Below, piece after piece: positions 41,330-52,567 of a stretch of DNA of 64,000 bases; the stretch's first letter is position 1; each line of letters opens with the position of its first letter. The DNA comes from Hermatobates lingyangjiaoensis (taxonomy: Eukaryota; Arthropoda; Insecta; Hemiptera; Hermatobatidae), in NCBI GenBank assembly GCA_026182355.1, contig JAPFBL010000606.1, positions 37,501 through 101,500 on the forward strand, written 5' to 3'. The notes beneath the pieces were generated by a model. That model had not been told where the DNA came from. It saw only the letters and a list, made by a program, of their open reading frames with translations, and did not search any database. Made by a program: the position numbers and the translations under genes.

Positions 41330-43525
41330 ATAAAAAAGAATTGCTGTAAATTCTCGTAAGTGACCATTTATAATTAGATTACTGACAATTCTCATAAGTC
41401 ACTAATAATAATTATATTCTAATAATTGTTTTAAGACACTAATAATAATTAGATTACTGACAATTGTTTAAGTAACTAATAATAATTAGATTGCTAATCA
41501 TTGTTAATAACAATTAGATTGTTGTCAATTATCTTAAGTCACTAATAATAATTAGATTCTTTGTAGAGGCGGTTCTCCGTCATAAGAAGAACGAAAGTGG
41601 TGTGAGGCAAGGGCAATGATAATTCATAGGTGAACGAATGGGGACAAGAAGGTGAATCCTATTCAGGAGGACTGAGGCACCGGCATAAAGTAATGTGCAA
41701 AAGGTTTCCGTGTCGGGTATTGCCAGGAAATAGGATGTGGTTTTTTAGTGTGTCGGGACCCCCAACCCCACATACCCTAAGCAAGACGTCTTGCTAAGGG
41801 ATCTGATGAACAGAGTTTTCCACATCCTACGACGAAAAAAAAATAATAATAATAATAATAATTAGATTGCTGACAATTTTTTTAAGTAACTAATAATAAT
41901 TAGATTGCTAATCATTGTTAATAATAATTGTCACTAATAACAATTAGATTATTGTCAATTATCTTAAGTCACTAATAATAATTAGATTGCTGACAAATTT
42001 TGTAAAGCCACTAATAATAATTAGATTGTTGTCAATTATCTTAAGTCACTAATAATAATTAGATTGCTGACAAATTTTGTAAAGCCACTAATAATAATTA
42101 GATTGTTGTCAATTATCTTAAGTCACTAATAATAATTAGATTGCTGACAAATTTTGTAAAGCCACTAATAATAATTAGATTGTTGTCAATTATCTTAAGT
42201 CACTAATAATAATTAGATTGCTGACAAATTTTGTAAAGCCACTAATAATAATTAGATTGTTGTCAATTATCTTAAGTCACTAATAATAATTAGATTGCTG
42301 ACAAATTTTGTAAAGCCACTAATAATAATTAGATTGTTGTCAATTATCTTAAGTCACTAATAATAATTAGATTGCTGACAAATTTTGTAAAGCCACTAAT
42401 AATAATTAGATTGTTGTCAATTATCTTAAGTCACTAATAATAATTAGATTGCTGACAAATTTTGTAAAGCCACTAATAATAATTAGATTGTTGTCAATTA
42501 TCTTAAGTCACTAATAATAATTAGATTGCTGACAAATTTTGTAAAGCCACTAATAATAATTAGATTGTTGTCAATTATCTTAAGTCACTAATAATAATTA
42601 GATTGCTGACAAATTTTGTAAAGCCACTAATAATAATTAGATTGTTGTCAATTATCTTAAGTCACTAATAATAATTAGATTGCTGACAAATTTTGTAAAG
42701 CCACTAATAATAATTAGATTGTTGTCAATTATCTTAAGTCACTAATAATAATTAGATTGCTGACAAATTTTGTAAAGCCACTAATAATAATTAGATTGTT
42801 GTCAATTATCTTAAGTCACTAATAATAATTAGATTGCTGACAAATTTTGTAAAGCCACTAATAATAATTAGATTGTTGTCAATTATCTTAAGTCACTAAT
42901 AATAATTAGATTGCTGACAAATTTTGTAAAGCCACTAATAATAATTAGATTGTTGTCAATTATCTTAAGTCACTAATAATAATTAGATTGCTGACAAATT
43001 TTGTAAAGCCACTAATAATAATTAGATTGTTGTCAATTATCTTAAGTCACTAATAATAATTAGATTGCTGACAAATTTTGTAAAGCCACTAATAATAATT
43101 AGATTGTTGTCAATTATCTTAAGTCACTAATAATAATTAGATTGCTGACAAATTTTGTAAAGCCACTAATAATAATTAGATTGTTGTCAATTATCTTAAG
43201 TCACTAATAATAATTAGATTGCTGACAAATTTTGTAAAGCCACTAATAATAATTAGATTGTTGTCAATTATCTTAAGTCACTAATAATAATTAGATTGTT
43301 GTCAATTATCTTAAGTGACTAATAATAATTAAATTTCTGACAATTGTTATAAATCACTAATAAAAATTAGACCGATAATTGTTATAAATCACTAATAATA
43401 ATTAGATTGCTAATGGTCGTTTTAAGACACTAATAATAATAAGTTCCTAACAGTAGTTAAATCACTAATAGTAATTAAATTATTAAAATTGTTATAAGTC
43501 ACTAATAATAATTAGACTCGCAACA
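41330..43525. repeat. 77-bp dimeric satellite (TAATAATTAGATT family)
   Basis: The core array 41930-43310 repeats every 77 bp (TGTAAAGCC at 42001 and 42078). Each unit holds two about 38-bp halves, GCTGACAAATTTTGTAAAG and GTTGTCAATTATCTTAAG, each joined to CACTAATAATAATTAGATT. The flanks 41330-41570 and 43310-43525 are diverged monomers, as expected for the edges of an array homogenised at its centre. Confidence 0.92.
41559..41852 (+). mobile_element. 5'-truncated LINE 3' end inserted in the satellite
   Basis: Shares GAGGCGGTTCTCCGTCATAA to CACATCCTACGACG with the element at 15470-15755 and ends in an A-run. A satellite word AATAATAATTAGATT borders both ends (41544-41558 and about 41854-41868) and fits a target duplication. 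Confidence 0.75.
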
Positions 43526-43534
43526 ATTAATTTC

Positions 43535-43660
43535 ATTAAACTGTACAGCAGTCTCGGAATTCACGATCAACAGACTGATAAATTTGATACTACCAACTAA
43601 CTTCTTGCCAGGAGCAGGAACTTGAAAAGAGCAGAACAAGTGACATGTTAAATAAAAAAT
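43535..43660 (-). pseudogene. PLE N-terminal coding remnant in the satellite edge
   Basis: Minus strand: ATG at about 43657 opens MSL..., and after a frameshift the reading continues KKLVGSIKF then LLIVNSETAVQFNE, matching IVNAETAVNFN of 20180-20340. It is truncated directly into the 77-bp satellite family at 43535. Confidence 0.55.
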
Positions 43661-43779
43661 TAGAAAATAAGAAGAATAGATCTGGCTTTTTCCTAAAAAA
43701 AGGTAAAGTATTTTAAAAAAAAAAATAATGGATAATTGTTTTCACTGGACCAACCCATCAGCACCACATCCTTGGTGTC

Positions 43780-43818
43780 TTCCTGATGATGAACACAAAG
43801 TGTTCGAAACGCGTTGAA
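43780..43818 (+). ncRNA. stand-alone hammerhead-like core
   Basis: TTC (43780-43782) pairs with GAA (43816-43818). Box CTGATGA (43783-43789), spacer T, stem II GAACAC/GTGTTC with loop AAA (43791-43805), GAA (43806-43808), six-base palindrome ACGCGT (43809-43814), T17. All invariant core bases are present. No inverted partner or TA tract adjoins it. Confidence 0.7.
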
Positions 43819-43904
43819 TAAAACTTCATTTGTATGGAGACTTTTGTTTGTTTATCAATTTTTACCTCAGAATGAGTAAATACAATAGAATTACTGATTG
43901 CACA

Positions 43905-44172
43905 ACTGAGCCGCTTATTTTGAAAGTGGCCTAATTCCATTTATGTTAAAATCGAGATATTTTAAGGGTTTGCGTTTTACAAAATTTAAAAATATTGTCA
44001 TTTTATTTATCAACTAATTTTTGTTATAAAAAAACTTAGTAATTTTAAATAAATTTTGTACAATTTGCTGCAAAAGGTAAAGATAACGTAAAAATGTAAT
44101 TATTTAAATAGCTAGCTAATTTTTTTTTTTGGAAAATGGAATTAGGCCACTTTCAAAATAAACGGCTCAACT
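43905..44172. mobile_element. MITE with about 38-bp terminal inverted repeats
   Basis: The ends ACTGAGCCGCTTATTTTGAA (43905) and, inverted, GGCCACTTTCAAAATAAACG (to 44172) match over about 38 bp with few mismatches. 268 bp long, AT-rich inside, no coding. Confidence 0.78.
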
Positions 44173-44339
44173 AATGATTTGAAAAAAAAAAATAAATGAA
44201 AACATAGTAAACCAACAGTGGTATAGCAACTGTCAATGAAAGTGTTCAATGAGAATAAGAAATAACGGGAAAGGTATGTTGCGAAATTATGAAGGTAAGT
44301 TTTAAAGATAATTGAAAATATAATATCAAGGCTTTTGTT

Positions 44340-44705
44340 GCGTAAGACATATACTTGTATAAAAAAGATTTCACATAAACACATGAAATAACAATCAATG
44401 ATCAAACCATAATAAGAAATGGGGAAAAAAGGGCTAACAACCGTAACAAGCGGTCTTTGTCAGAGTCAAAAAACCCAACTGAAACACTAGATACAGAAAA
44501 CATCTGGTGAGGGGTTGAGAAGAGTGGTATTTTAAAAGGGTGAAAGTGCAGAAAAGGATTAATGTCGAGAAAGGAATGTTTAGGGAAACAAAGGAGTACA
44601 GTAAGAAAAAGTAACTTGTTTAAGAGTAAGAAACTTGTTTTCCCATTTCATATTGTTGTTTGATCATTGATTGTTATTTCATGTGTTTATGTGATATCTT
44701 TATAA
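44340..44705. mobile_element. decayed PLE family A pair
   Basis: Minus arm 44350-44520 (AAGAAATGGGG, AACCGTAACAAGCGGTC, box rc TTTGTCAG), 3'-UTR piece to 44610 (GAAAGGAATGTTTAGGGAAA), and plus arm 44635-44700 lacking the core (TTGTTTTCCCATTTCATATT). Confidence 0.6.
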
Positions 44706-44943
44706 AGAGTACAAATATTCAATTACTTGAATCAATCGCAATGCACTGTACGTAGAGGAAACAGAAAATATTTAAAAACATATACTATATTATATATATA
44801 TATTTGAAATATTATAATAAAAATATAATATATTTAAAATATATTAAATAATAGTAATATTTAAAAAATTGATTCAACATAAGTATAAGTTTCAAAAAAA
44901 TAAGTTTTTTTTAAAAAATACTTTAGCCCATCACTCAAAGAAG

Positions 44944-45023
44944 CCAATATTTAGAGGGTAGTACTGTGGATCACTTGCTCGTCTCTAGACTGGTAGGTCC
45001 GGGGTTCAATACCCACTCTGGAC
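44944..45023 (+). repeat. SINE head split by a LINE
   Basis: GGTAGTACTGTGGATCACTT, TAGACTGGTAGG and the B-box GGGGTTCAATACCCACTCTG. The SINE continues at 45704 after the LINE. Confidence 0.75.
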
Positions 45024-45703
45024 GAAAGAGCGGATGCCCTGGCCAAGGAAGCAGCAACAGATGAACATATCCCCACAGAATACGACTTATACCCCTACAC
45101 ATACTTAAAATACTGGGCAAGAACCAAAAGTCAACTCCAATGGGACACTCAATGGCAAATATCAACAACAGGACTCATTACAAAAGAATATTTCCCCACA
45201 ATAGAACACCGGATGAAACACAAAAAACTCAATACAAACTGGCAACTAACACAATTTTTAACAGAACATGGGAAATTTAAAAAGTATTTGCATAGATTTA
45301 CAATAGAAAATAACGGACATTGTGACTGCACAAGAACACATTTACAAACAGTAGACCACCTGATATACGACTGTCCAACACTGGACCAACCAAGAGCAGA
45401 ATTGATCAAAACAGTGATGTCCACAGCAAAAGACTGGCCGATGAAAAAGGATAAATTAATAAGTGAAGACATCATAATACACTTCAATAAGTTTATTTTT
45501 CGTGTGTACGAAATAATGTTTAAGAACTAATTATATATATATACATAACATGTTATTAGAATAATATACATAGTTACAAAATATGTAAATAATATGTAAG
45601 AAAAGTATGTTATGCCAAAAGCGGAGCATACTAATATATAATATAATAAACTCCCCCATGGTAGGGTTACTACCCGTGGGGAAAATAAAAAAAAAAAAAA
45701 AAA
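45024..45703 (+). pseudogene. 5'-truncated non-LTR retrotransposon (RNase H end, zinc knuckle, 3' UTR)
   Basis: One frame from the insertion edge to the TAA at about 45530 reads ERADALAKEAA (the last RNase H motif), then YTYLKYWARTKSQLQWDTQW, HGKFKKYLHRFTIENNGHCD and TRTHLQTVDHLIYDCPTLDQ: a CDC...H-x4-C knuckle. It is uninterrupted over about 168 codons, so the insertion is recent. The 3' UTR ends in an A-run (45688-45703). A perfect 13-bp target duplication, ACCCACTCTGGAC, lies at 45011-45023 and 45704-45716. The target is the B-box region of a SINE. Clade assignment (R1/I/LOA-like with RNase H) is inferred from this tail only. Confidence 0.85.
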
Positions 45704-45855
45704 ACCCACTCTGGACCTCGATTTATTCTCGAAGAGGTGAACAAATCTGATCATGTCGTTACTCGGAGAGGATGTTAAGATGTCGGACTCGAGCCTTTAT
45801 GGACACTCGCTGACTCTAAATACATTTGAATCAGGCAGAATGTAGGAATCCAATG
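45704..45855 (+). repeat. SINE body between LINE and satellite
   Basis: CCCACTCTGGACCTCGATTT, GAGGTGAACAAATCTGATC, CGTTACTCGGAGAGG, then tail sequence CTCGCTGACTCTAAATACAT that passes without a break into the 102-bp satellite. Confidence 0.75.
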
Positions 45856-48800
45856 TTAAACCTTCGGCCCCGAGCCTGTATGATGTCAGATACTCTTTAA
45901 AGATCCCCTACTACACATAAATATATTTGAGTCAGGCAAAATGTAGGACTTCCAATGTTACACCTTCGGCCCCGAGCCTGTATGATGTCAGGTACTCGTT
46001 AAAGATCCTCTACTACTTTTAAATATATTTGAGTCAGGCAAAATGTAGGACTTCCAGTTTTACACCTTCGGTCCCGAGCCTGTATGATGTCAGGTACTCT
46101 TTAAAGATCCCCTACTACTATTAAATATATTTGATTCAGGCAAAATGTAGGACTTCCAATGTTACACCTTCGGCCCCGAGCCTGTATGATGTCAGGTACT
46201 CGTTAAAGATCCTCTACTACTCTTAAATATATTTGAGTCAGGCAAAATGTAGGACTTCCAGTTTTACACCTTCGGTCCCGAGCCTGTATGATGTCAGGTA
46301 CTCTTTAAAGATCCCATATACTCTAAATACATTTGAGTCAGGCAAAATGAAAGACTTCCAATGTTACACCTTCGGCCCCGAGCCTGTATGATGTCAGGTA
46401 CTCGTTAAAGATCCTCTACTACTCTTAAATATATTTGAGTCAGGCAAAATGTAGGACTTCCAGTTTTACACCTTCGGTCCCGAGCCTGTATGATGTCAGG
46501 TACTCGTTAAAGATCCCCTACTACTCTTAAATATATTTGAGTCAGGCAAAATGTAGGACTTCCAGTTTTACACCTTCGGCCCCGAGCCTGTATGATGTCA
46601 GGTACTCGTTAAAGATCCCCTACTACTCTTAAATATATTTGAGTCAGGCAAAATGTAGGACTTCCAGTTTTACACCTTCGGCCCCGAGCCTGTATGACGT
46701 CAGGTACTCGTTAATAATCTCCTACTACTCTTAAATACATTTGAGTTAGGCAAAATGTAGAACTTCCAATGTTAAACCTTCGGCCCCGAGCCTGTATGAT
46801 GTCAGGTACTCGTTAATAATCTCCTACTACTCATAAATACATTTGAATCAGGAAAAAAATAGAACTTCCAATGTTAAACCTTCGGCCCCGAGCCTGTATG
46901 ATGTCAGGTACTCGTTAATAATCTCCTACTACTCATAAATACATTTGAATCAGGAAAAAAATAGAACTTCCAATGTTAAACCTTCGGCCCCGAGCCTGTA
47001 TGATGTCAGGTACTCGTTAAAGATCCTCTACTACTCTTAAATATATTTGAGCCAGGCAAAATGTAGAACTTCCAATGTTAAACCTTCGGCCCCAAGCCTG
47101 TATGATGTCAGGTACTCGTTAAAGATCCTCTACTACTGTTAAATATATTTGAGTCAGGCAAAATGTAGGACTTCCAGTTTTACACCTTCGGTCCCGAGCC
47201 TGTATGATGTCAGGTACTCGTTAATAATCTCCTACTACTCTTAAATACATTTGAATCAGGAAAAATGTAGAACTTCCAATGTTAAACCTTCGGCCCCGAC
47301 CCTGTATGATGTCAGGTACTCGTTAAAGATCCTCTACTACTCTTAAATATATTTGAGTCAGTCAAAATGTAAGACTTCCAGTTTTACACCTTCGGCCACG
47401 AGTCTGTATTATGTCAGGTACTCGTCAATGATCTCCTACTACTCTTAAATACATTTGAGTCAGGCAAAATGTAAGACTTGCAATGTTACACCTTCGGTCC
47501 CGAGCCTGTATGATGTCAGGTACTCTTTAAAGATCCTCTACTACTGTTAAATATATTTGAGTCAGGCAAAATGTAGAACTTCCAATGTTAAACCTTCGGT
47601 CCCGAGCCTGCATGATGTCAGGTACTCGTTAAAGATCTTCTACTACTCTTAAATATATTTGAGTCAGGCAAAATGTAGAACTTCCAATGTTAAACCTTCG
47701 GTCCCGAGCCTGCATGATGTCAGGTACTCGTTAAAGATCCTCTACTACTCTTAAATATATTTGAGTCAGGCAAAATGTAGAACTTCCAATGTTACACCTT
47801 CGGCCCCGAGCCAGTATGATGTCAGGTACTCGTTAATAATCTCCTACTACTCTTAAATACATTTGAGTTAGGCAAAATGTAAGACTTCCAATGTTACACC
47901 TTCGGCCCCGAGCCTGTATGATGTCAGGTACTCGTTAAAGATCCTCTACTACTCTTAAATATATTTGAGTCAGTCAAAATGTAAGACTTCCAGTTTTACA
48001 CCTTCGGCCACGAGTCTGTATTATGTCAGGTACTCGTTAATGATCTGCTACTACTCTTAAATACATTTGAGTCAGGCAAAATGTAAGACTTGCAATGTTA
48101 CACCTTCGGTCCCGAGCCTGTATGATGTCAGGTACTCGTTAAAGATCCTCTACTACTGTTAAATATATTTGAGTCAGGCAAAATGTAGAACTTCCAATGT
48201 TAAACCTTCGGTCCCGAGCCTGCATGATGTCAGGTACTCGTTAAAGATCTTCTACTACTCTTAAATATATTTGAGTCAGCAAAATGTAAACTTCCATTTT
48301 ACACCTTCGGCCCGAGCGTATTATGTCAGGTACTCGTTAATATCTCTACTACTCTTAAATACATTTGAGTCAGGCAAAATGTAAGACTTCCAATGTTACA
48401 CCTTCGGCCCCGAGCCTGTATGATGTCAGGTACTCTTAAAGATCCTCTACTACTTTAAATATATTTGAGTCAGGCAAAATGTAAACTTCCAATTTAAACC
48501 TTCGGCCCGAGCCTGTATATGTCAGGTACTCGTTAAAGATCCTCTACTACTCTTAAATAATTTGAGTCAGGCAAAATGTAGACTTCCAATGTTACACCTT
48601 CGGCCCCGAGCCTGTATGATGTCAGGTACTCTTTAAAGATCCTCTACTCTTTAAATATATTTGAGTCAGGCAAAATGTAGAACTTCCAATGTTAAACCTT
48701 CGGTCCCGAGCCTGCTGATGTCAGGTACTCGTTAAAGACCTCTACTACTCTAAATATATTTGAGTCAGCAAAATGTAGAACTTCCAATTTACACCTTCGG

Positions 48801-49830
48801 CCCGAGCCGTATATCAGGTACTCTAATATTCCTCTACTCTAAATACATTTATAGAAAATGTAAACTTCCAATGTTAATCCTTCAAAGGCACTTGGCCTTA
48901 TTGTTCGGTACTGTTAAAATCCTCGTACTACTCTTAAATATATTTGAGCAGTCAAAATGTAAACTTCCATTTTACACCTTCGGCCACGAGTCTGTATTAT
49001 GTCAGGTACTCGTTAAGATCTCTACTACTTTAAATAATTTGAGTCAGGCAAAATGTAAGACTTCAATTTACACCTTCGGCCCGAGCCTGTATGATGTCAG
49101 GTACTCTTAAAGATCCTCTACTACTGTTAAATATATTTGAGTCAGGCAAAATGTAGAACTTCCAATGTTAAACCTTCGGTCCCGAGCCTGCATGATGTCA
49201 GGTACTCGTTAAAGATCTTCTACTACTCTTAAATATATTTGAGTCAGTCAAAATGTAAGACTTCCAGTTTTACACCTTCGGCCACGAGTCTGTATTATGT
49301 CAGGTACTCGTTAATGATCTGCTACTACTCTTAAATACATTTGAGTCAGGCAAAATGTAAGACTTGCAATGTTACACCTTCGGTCCCGAGCCTGTATGAT
49401 GTCAGGTACTCTTTAAAGATCCCCTACTACTATTAAATATATTTGAGTCAGTCAAAATGTAAGACTTCCAGTTTTACACCTTCGGCCACGAGTCTGTATT
49501 ATGTCAGGTACTCGTTAATGATCTGCTACTACTCTTAAATACATTTGAGTCAGGCAAAATGTAAGACTTGCAATGTTACACCTTCGGCCCCGAGCCTGTA
49601 TGATGTCAGGTACTCTTTAAAGATCCTCTACTACTGTTAAATATATTTGAGTCAGGCAAAATGTAGAACTTCCAATGTTAAACCTTCGGTCCCGAGCCTG
49701 CCTGATGTCAGATACTCTTTAAAGATCCCCTACTACACATAAATATATTTGAGTCAGGCAAAATGTAGAACTTCCAATGTTACACCTTCGGCCCCGAGCC
49801 TGTATGATACAGGTACTCTTTAAAGATCCT
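45856..49830 (+). repeat. 102-bp satellite derived from the SINE tail
   Basis: About 39 units spaced 102 bp (CTTCGG at 45862, 45964, 46066). Unit order: CCCGAGCCTGTATGATGTCA, GGTACTCGTTAAAGATCC, CTACTACTCTTAAATA, TTTGAGTCAGGCAAAATGTA, GACTTCCAATGTTA. The same order forms the tail of the SINE at 4331-4650. Two-unit variants (CCACGAGTCTGTATTATG) recur together, suggesting higher-order units. Confidence 0.92.
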
Positions 49831-49960
49831 CTACTCCAAATACAATTAAGTTATGGGAAATTTAGGACTCCCTAATGTAGAATGTTCATTGTGTGGTATC
49901 ACAAAGGTCAACTTTGGCCTATATTTGTTCTCTGGTCGGACTGTTACTATAAACCTACGA
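49831..49960 (+). repeat. SINE 3' terminus after the satellite
   Basis: GTAGAATGTTCATTGTGTGG, TATCACAAAGGTCAAC, TTGTTCTCTGGTCGGACTGT and CCTACGAGG match the end of the full-length SINE (TGTGTGGTATCACAAAGG, then GTTCCCTTATGGGACTACTA). Head, body, amplified tail and terminus therefore belong to one SINE copy spanning 44944-49960. Confidence 0.75.
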
Positions 49961-50385
49961 GGTAACATATCCGTAACATAACATATCCTAGACCATAATT
50001 CACAAATAATAGACATTTTTTTAATTATATAACACAAAGATTATAGATTATGAACACAATAAAAACAAGACGCTCTAAAAAAAAATATTCAATTCAGACT
50101 ACAAAAAAAAGCACTCAATAAATAACTGGTTACTGATAACCTAAATCAGCATATAGTTTAATCATAAATAGTTCAACAGTTTTCATAATATTTCAGTTTC
50201 TTTTTCGTTGTTGTTTTCATGAGGTTTGTTTTCAATTTTCCTATATTATCAAAATGTATTCAGTGTTTCTTAAAATGCCGCAAGGGGGCACCACTTTAGA
50301 AGATAAGGTCAATTTGATACAACTGTGTTAGTTCGACATTCAGTAAATCAAAAAATACCAGAATAATAATATATAGTTATATAAA
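49960..50385. other. no feature seen
   Basis: AT-rich unique-looking DNA. Confidence 0.35.
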
Positions 50386-50389
50386 ATAA

Positions 50390-50530
50390 ACTAGAATTTT
50401 CAAAAGAAACTCACTATTACATTTCACAGTCCCACTACTGCTTCCTGATGACGAGGACACCGAAATGTTGTAGTGAGTTTTAGTGATTTCATTTCTGTGT
50501 GTTCTTTTGAAAATTAGAGTTTGTTTCGTT
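50390..50530 (+). mobile_element. PLE-like unit with CTGATGA core and inverted flank
   Basis: Box CTGATGA (50445-50451), a weak GG/CC hairpin, GAA (50462-50464), GTGAGT at 50473-50478. The flank ATTTTCAAAAGAAACTCACT (50397-50416) is inverted at 50473-50510. Stem II is too short to be convincing. Confidence 0.5.
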
Positions 50531-50574
50531 GGAAGATTCGTTTAATTTAATTGCTTATATAAATAATGTAACAA

Positions 50575-50800
50575 TGATCAAACTATAATAAGAAATGGGA
50601 AAACAAGACTAAGATCATTCAACTGTAACAAGCGGTCTTCGTCTGAGTCAAAAACCGAACTGACTTAGTTAGGTTTTTAACTCTGAAGAAGACCGCTTGT
50701 TACGGTTGAAAGAACTTAAGTCTTGTTTTCCCATTTCTTATTGTGGTTTGATCATTGATTGTTATTTCACGTGTTTATGTGAAAATCTTTTTATAAATAA
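50575..50800. mobile_element. PLE family A head-to-head pair
   Basis: Arms 50578-50660 and 50665-50795. The plus box is CTGAAGA and stem II keeps ACCGCTTGTTACGGT; the minus box is CAGACGA. Ends TTTATGTGAAAATC without a following TA tract. Confidence 0.68.
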
Positions 50801-50984
50801 TGTAACTTATGGTTTTTTTTTTCATTTTGTAAAATTAATTTTGTTATTGATATAACCTTGATGATGTTTTCAAATAGAGAAGAAACGTTGGCTTAAAGTG
50901 TTTTTTTGAGAATTGGAACAAACTAAGAGAAAATAATATTCTGTAGAATACATGTAAACTATAATATATAATACTTTTTCTAAT

Positions 50985-51262
50985 GAAAATACGATCTGAA
51001 ACGAACAAATAAAGTTCAGTATAAATGAAGAAACATAGAGAGTTAAAACCAGAGTCTTAGAAGTCTGTAATTTTCGATTTGAACCGTCATCAGGAGAGAT
51101 AACAGAGAGAAACCAAGCGCACTGGTTCATAGACGGTTGGAGACCTCTGTGCCAGTGGGCTTCGTTTTCCTCTCTTATCTTTCCTGAAGAGAGATTTCAA
51201 ACCAAAAATTAAAGACTGTAAGTGTGTTTTTAATTACTCAATGTTCCTTTATCTACATTGTT
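50985..51262. mobile_element. PLE family C head-to-head pair
   Basis: Minus arm: AATACGATCTGAAACGAACA, box rc CATCAG variant. Plus arm: TCTCTTATCTTTCCTGAAGA, GTAAGT at 51218-51223. Both arms are substituted in the core. Confidence 0.62.
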
Positions 51263-51785
51263 TTCTAAAATATATATAATATTATATATTATAAAATATA
51301 TTATATATTATAAGTAAATGTATAATATTATATAATATACACTGACTGATTACCTATCAGAGAAATAACTATTTTTTGTTAAACTATTTAAAATTTAGTT
51401 ACACTCTATCCTACTTATGACTTTAGTTGCTATGTATGCCACTAGATAGCACTACTAACCAAGAAAGTTGGTAGTAGTTAAACAAGAGAAATACCTAACT
51501 GTACAAATTAAATATAAATGTTGATAATTGTAAGTTTGTTGTAATTGTTTGTTAATTGTGTTGTAATTTTAAGTTGAATTTACTTGTAATTCTGGTTATG
51601 TATATATCCATATAAAAAGCCAAAAAAAATTTTTTTCTTATTACAGAATTAATGTATATTTGTAAATATTAAATTTTAAATGTTTATTATTAATTATTTT
51701 GCATTAATATTAAATGAATTAATATTAAATTAAATTAATAACGTATTAAATAAATAAAATAATAAATAATATTATTATTATTATT
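51262..51785. other. AT-rich, no gene seen
   Basis: Contains ATTATATA-rich repeats (51268-51340) and otherwise no recognisable feature. Confidence 0.35.
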
Positions 51786-52045
51786 GGAGTCTGAGAGTCC
51801 ATACGCTAACTAGTGAGCGTCTACCTCTCACCTAAAGACCCGAAGAAGACTGTCCTGAAGAAGTAGAAAGAAAGTCACTTTTTCACGAAACGTAGGGAGC
51901 CTGAATAGGCATTATTAATAAAGGTTTGTGCAGATTCTGCAAAGAGGAAGAAACACCGTTGCACCTGCTGACTGACTGTAAGGCAACTTTGCTGCACAGA
52001 GTTAGGTGCTTCGGGACACTCAACAAAACACTGGTAAAAAGTGCA
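51785..52045 (+). mobile_element. hammerhead-like core joined to a LINE zinc-knuckle tail
   Basis: CCTGAAGAAGTAGAAAG...TTTTTCACGAAACG (51852-51895) has a CTGAAGA box and GAAAC. It is followed directly by a LINE frame: GLCRFCKEEETPLHLLTDC (C-x2-C-x8-H-x4-C, about 51928-51985), then LLHRVRCFGTLNK. The unit at 61400-61790 has the same arrangement. It is truncated at about 52045 where minus-strand PLE sequence begins. Confidence 0.62.
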
Positions 52046-52099
52046 ACGTAGTTGCCATAACATCTGTCCTAGAGACATCGTTGATATTCAAACTATTTT

Positions 52100-52137
52100 C
52101 CGAGCTTTCGACCATAGAAATGTTGGTCATCATCAGG
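52100..52137 (-). ncRNA. hammerhead-like core, MSLGQ lineage
   Basis: Minus strand: box CTGATGA (52136-52130), spacer T, stem II GACCA/TGGTC around a 9-nt loop, GAA, AGCT palindrome, C17. Stem I is weak (1-2 bp). Confidence 0.5.
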
Positions 52138-52256
52138 TAGAGCATGCCTTGTAGTCAAGAGCTTAGATAGCTATCTGAGTGGATCTTGCTCCTGGTTGGT
52201 CTAAAGTTCTATGGTTTCTATGGTCAAAATCTCGGAAAATAGTTTGAATATCAACG

Positions 52257-52415
52257 ATGTCTCTAGGACAGATGCTATGGCAACTGCAGTCAGAGGAAAG
52301 AAGAATCGCCCGAAGGATCGAGGCCACCAGCGCAAAGCAAGTGAGTGCAGAAGCTGCTGCAAATTTCAACCACATATTTTTAAGAGAAGACCTGCTGCCA
52401 ACGTATTCTAATACA
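52257..52415 (+). pseudogene. PLE N-terminal coding remnant, MSLGQ lineage
   Basis: MSLGQMLWQLQSEERRIARR, then IEATSAKQVSAEAAANFNHI and DLLPTYSNTYI. Like the other fragments it stops within a few codons of L-P-x-Y, here at TACATATATATTG. The Met is supported by the conserved start in three further lineages. Nothing of the RT is left. Confidence 0.68.
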
Positions 52416-52567
52416 TATATATTGTTGAAAAGCAGAGCAGATTCTGCATTCACGACTTTTTACCCTTCTATGTTGCAGAGGTAACGGAAATAGAAAATTT
52501 TCCAGGGATATTTTCAGGCAAATAACTTAGTATATATATATATATATATATACTCGTATGTACATAC

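Larger units (their letters stand above)
52049..52440. mobile_element. PLE head-to-head pair with MSLGQ start
   Basis: The minus arm begins a frame MSLGQMLWQL at 52078 and is cut after ten codons. The core is at 52100-52137 (minus). The plus arm repeats TTTCTATGGTCAAAATCTCG (52217-52236) with the box missing. The plus-strand coding remnant starts at 52257. Confidence 0.68.

Noticed and set aside
41930..43310. CRISPR-like array
   Set aside because: The 77-bp units are contiguous and identical, with no unique spacers; the context is eukaryotic satellite DNA.
48760..49110. 116-codon open frame
   Set aside because: It arises from base losses in the 102-bp satellite; neighbouring intact units have stops in the same frames.
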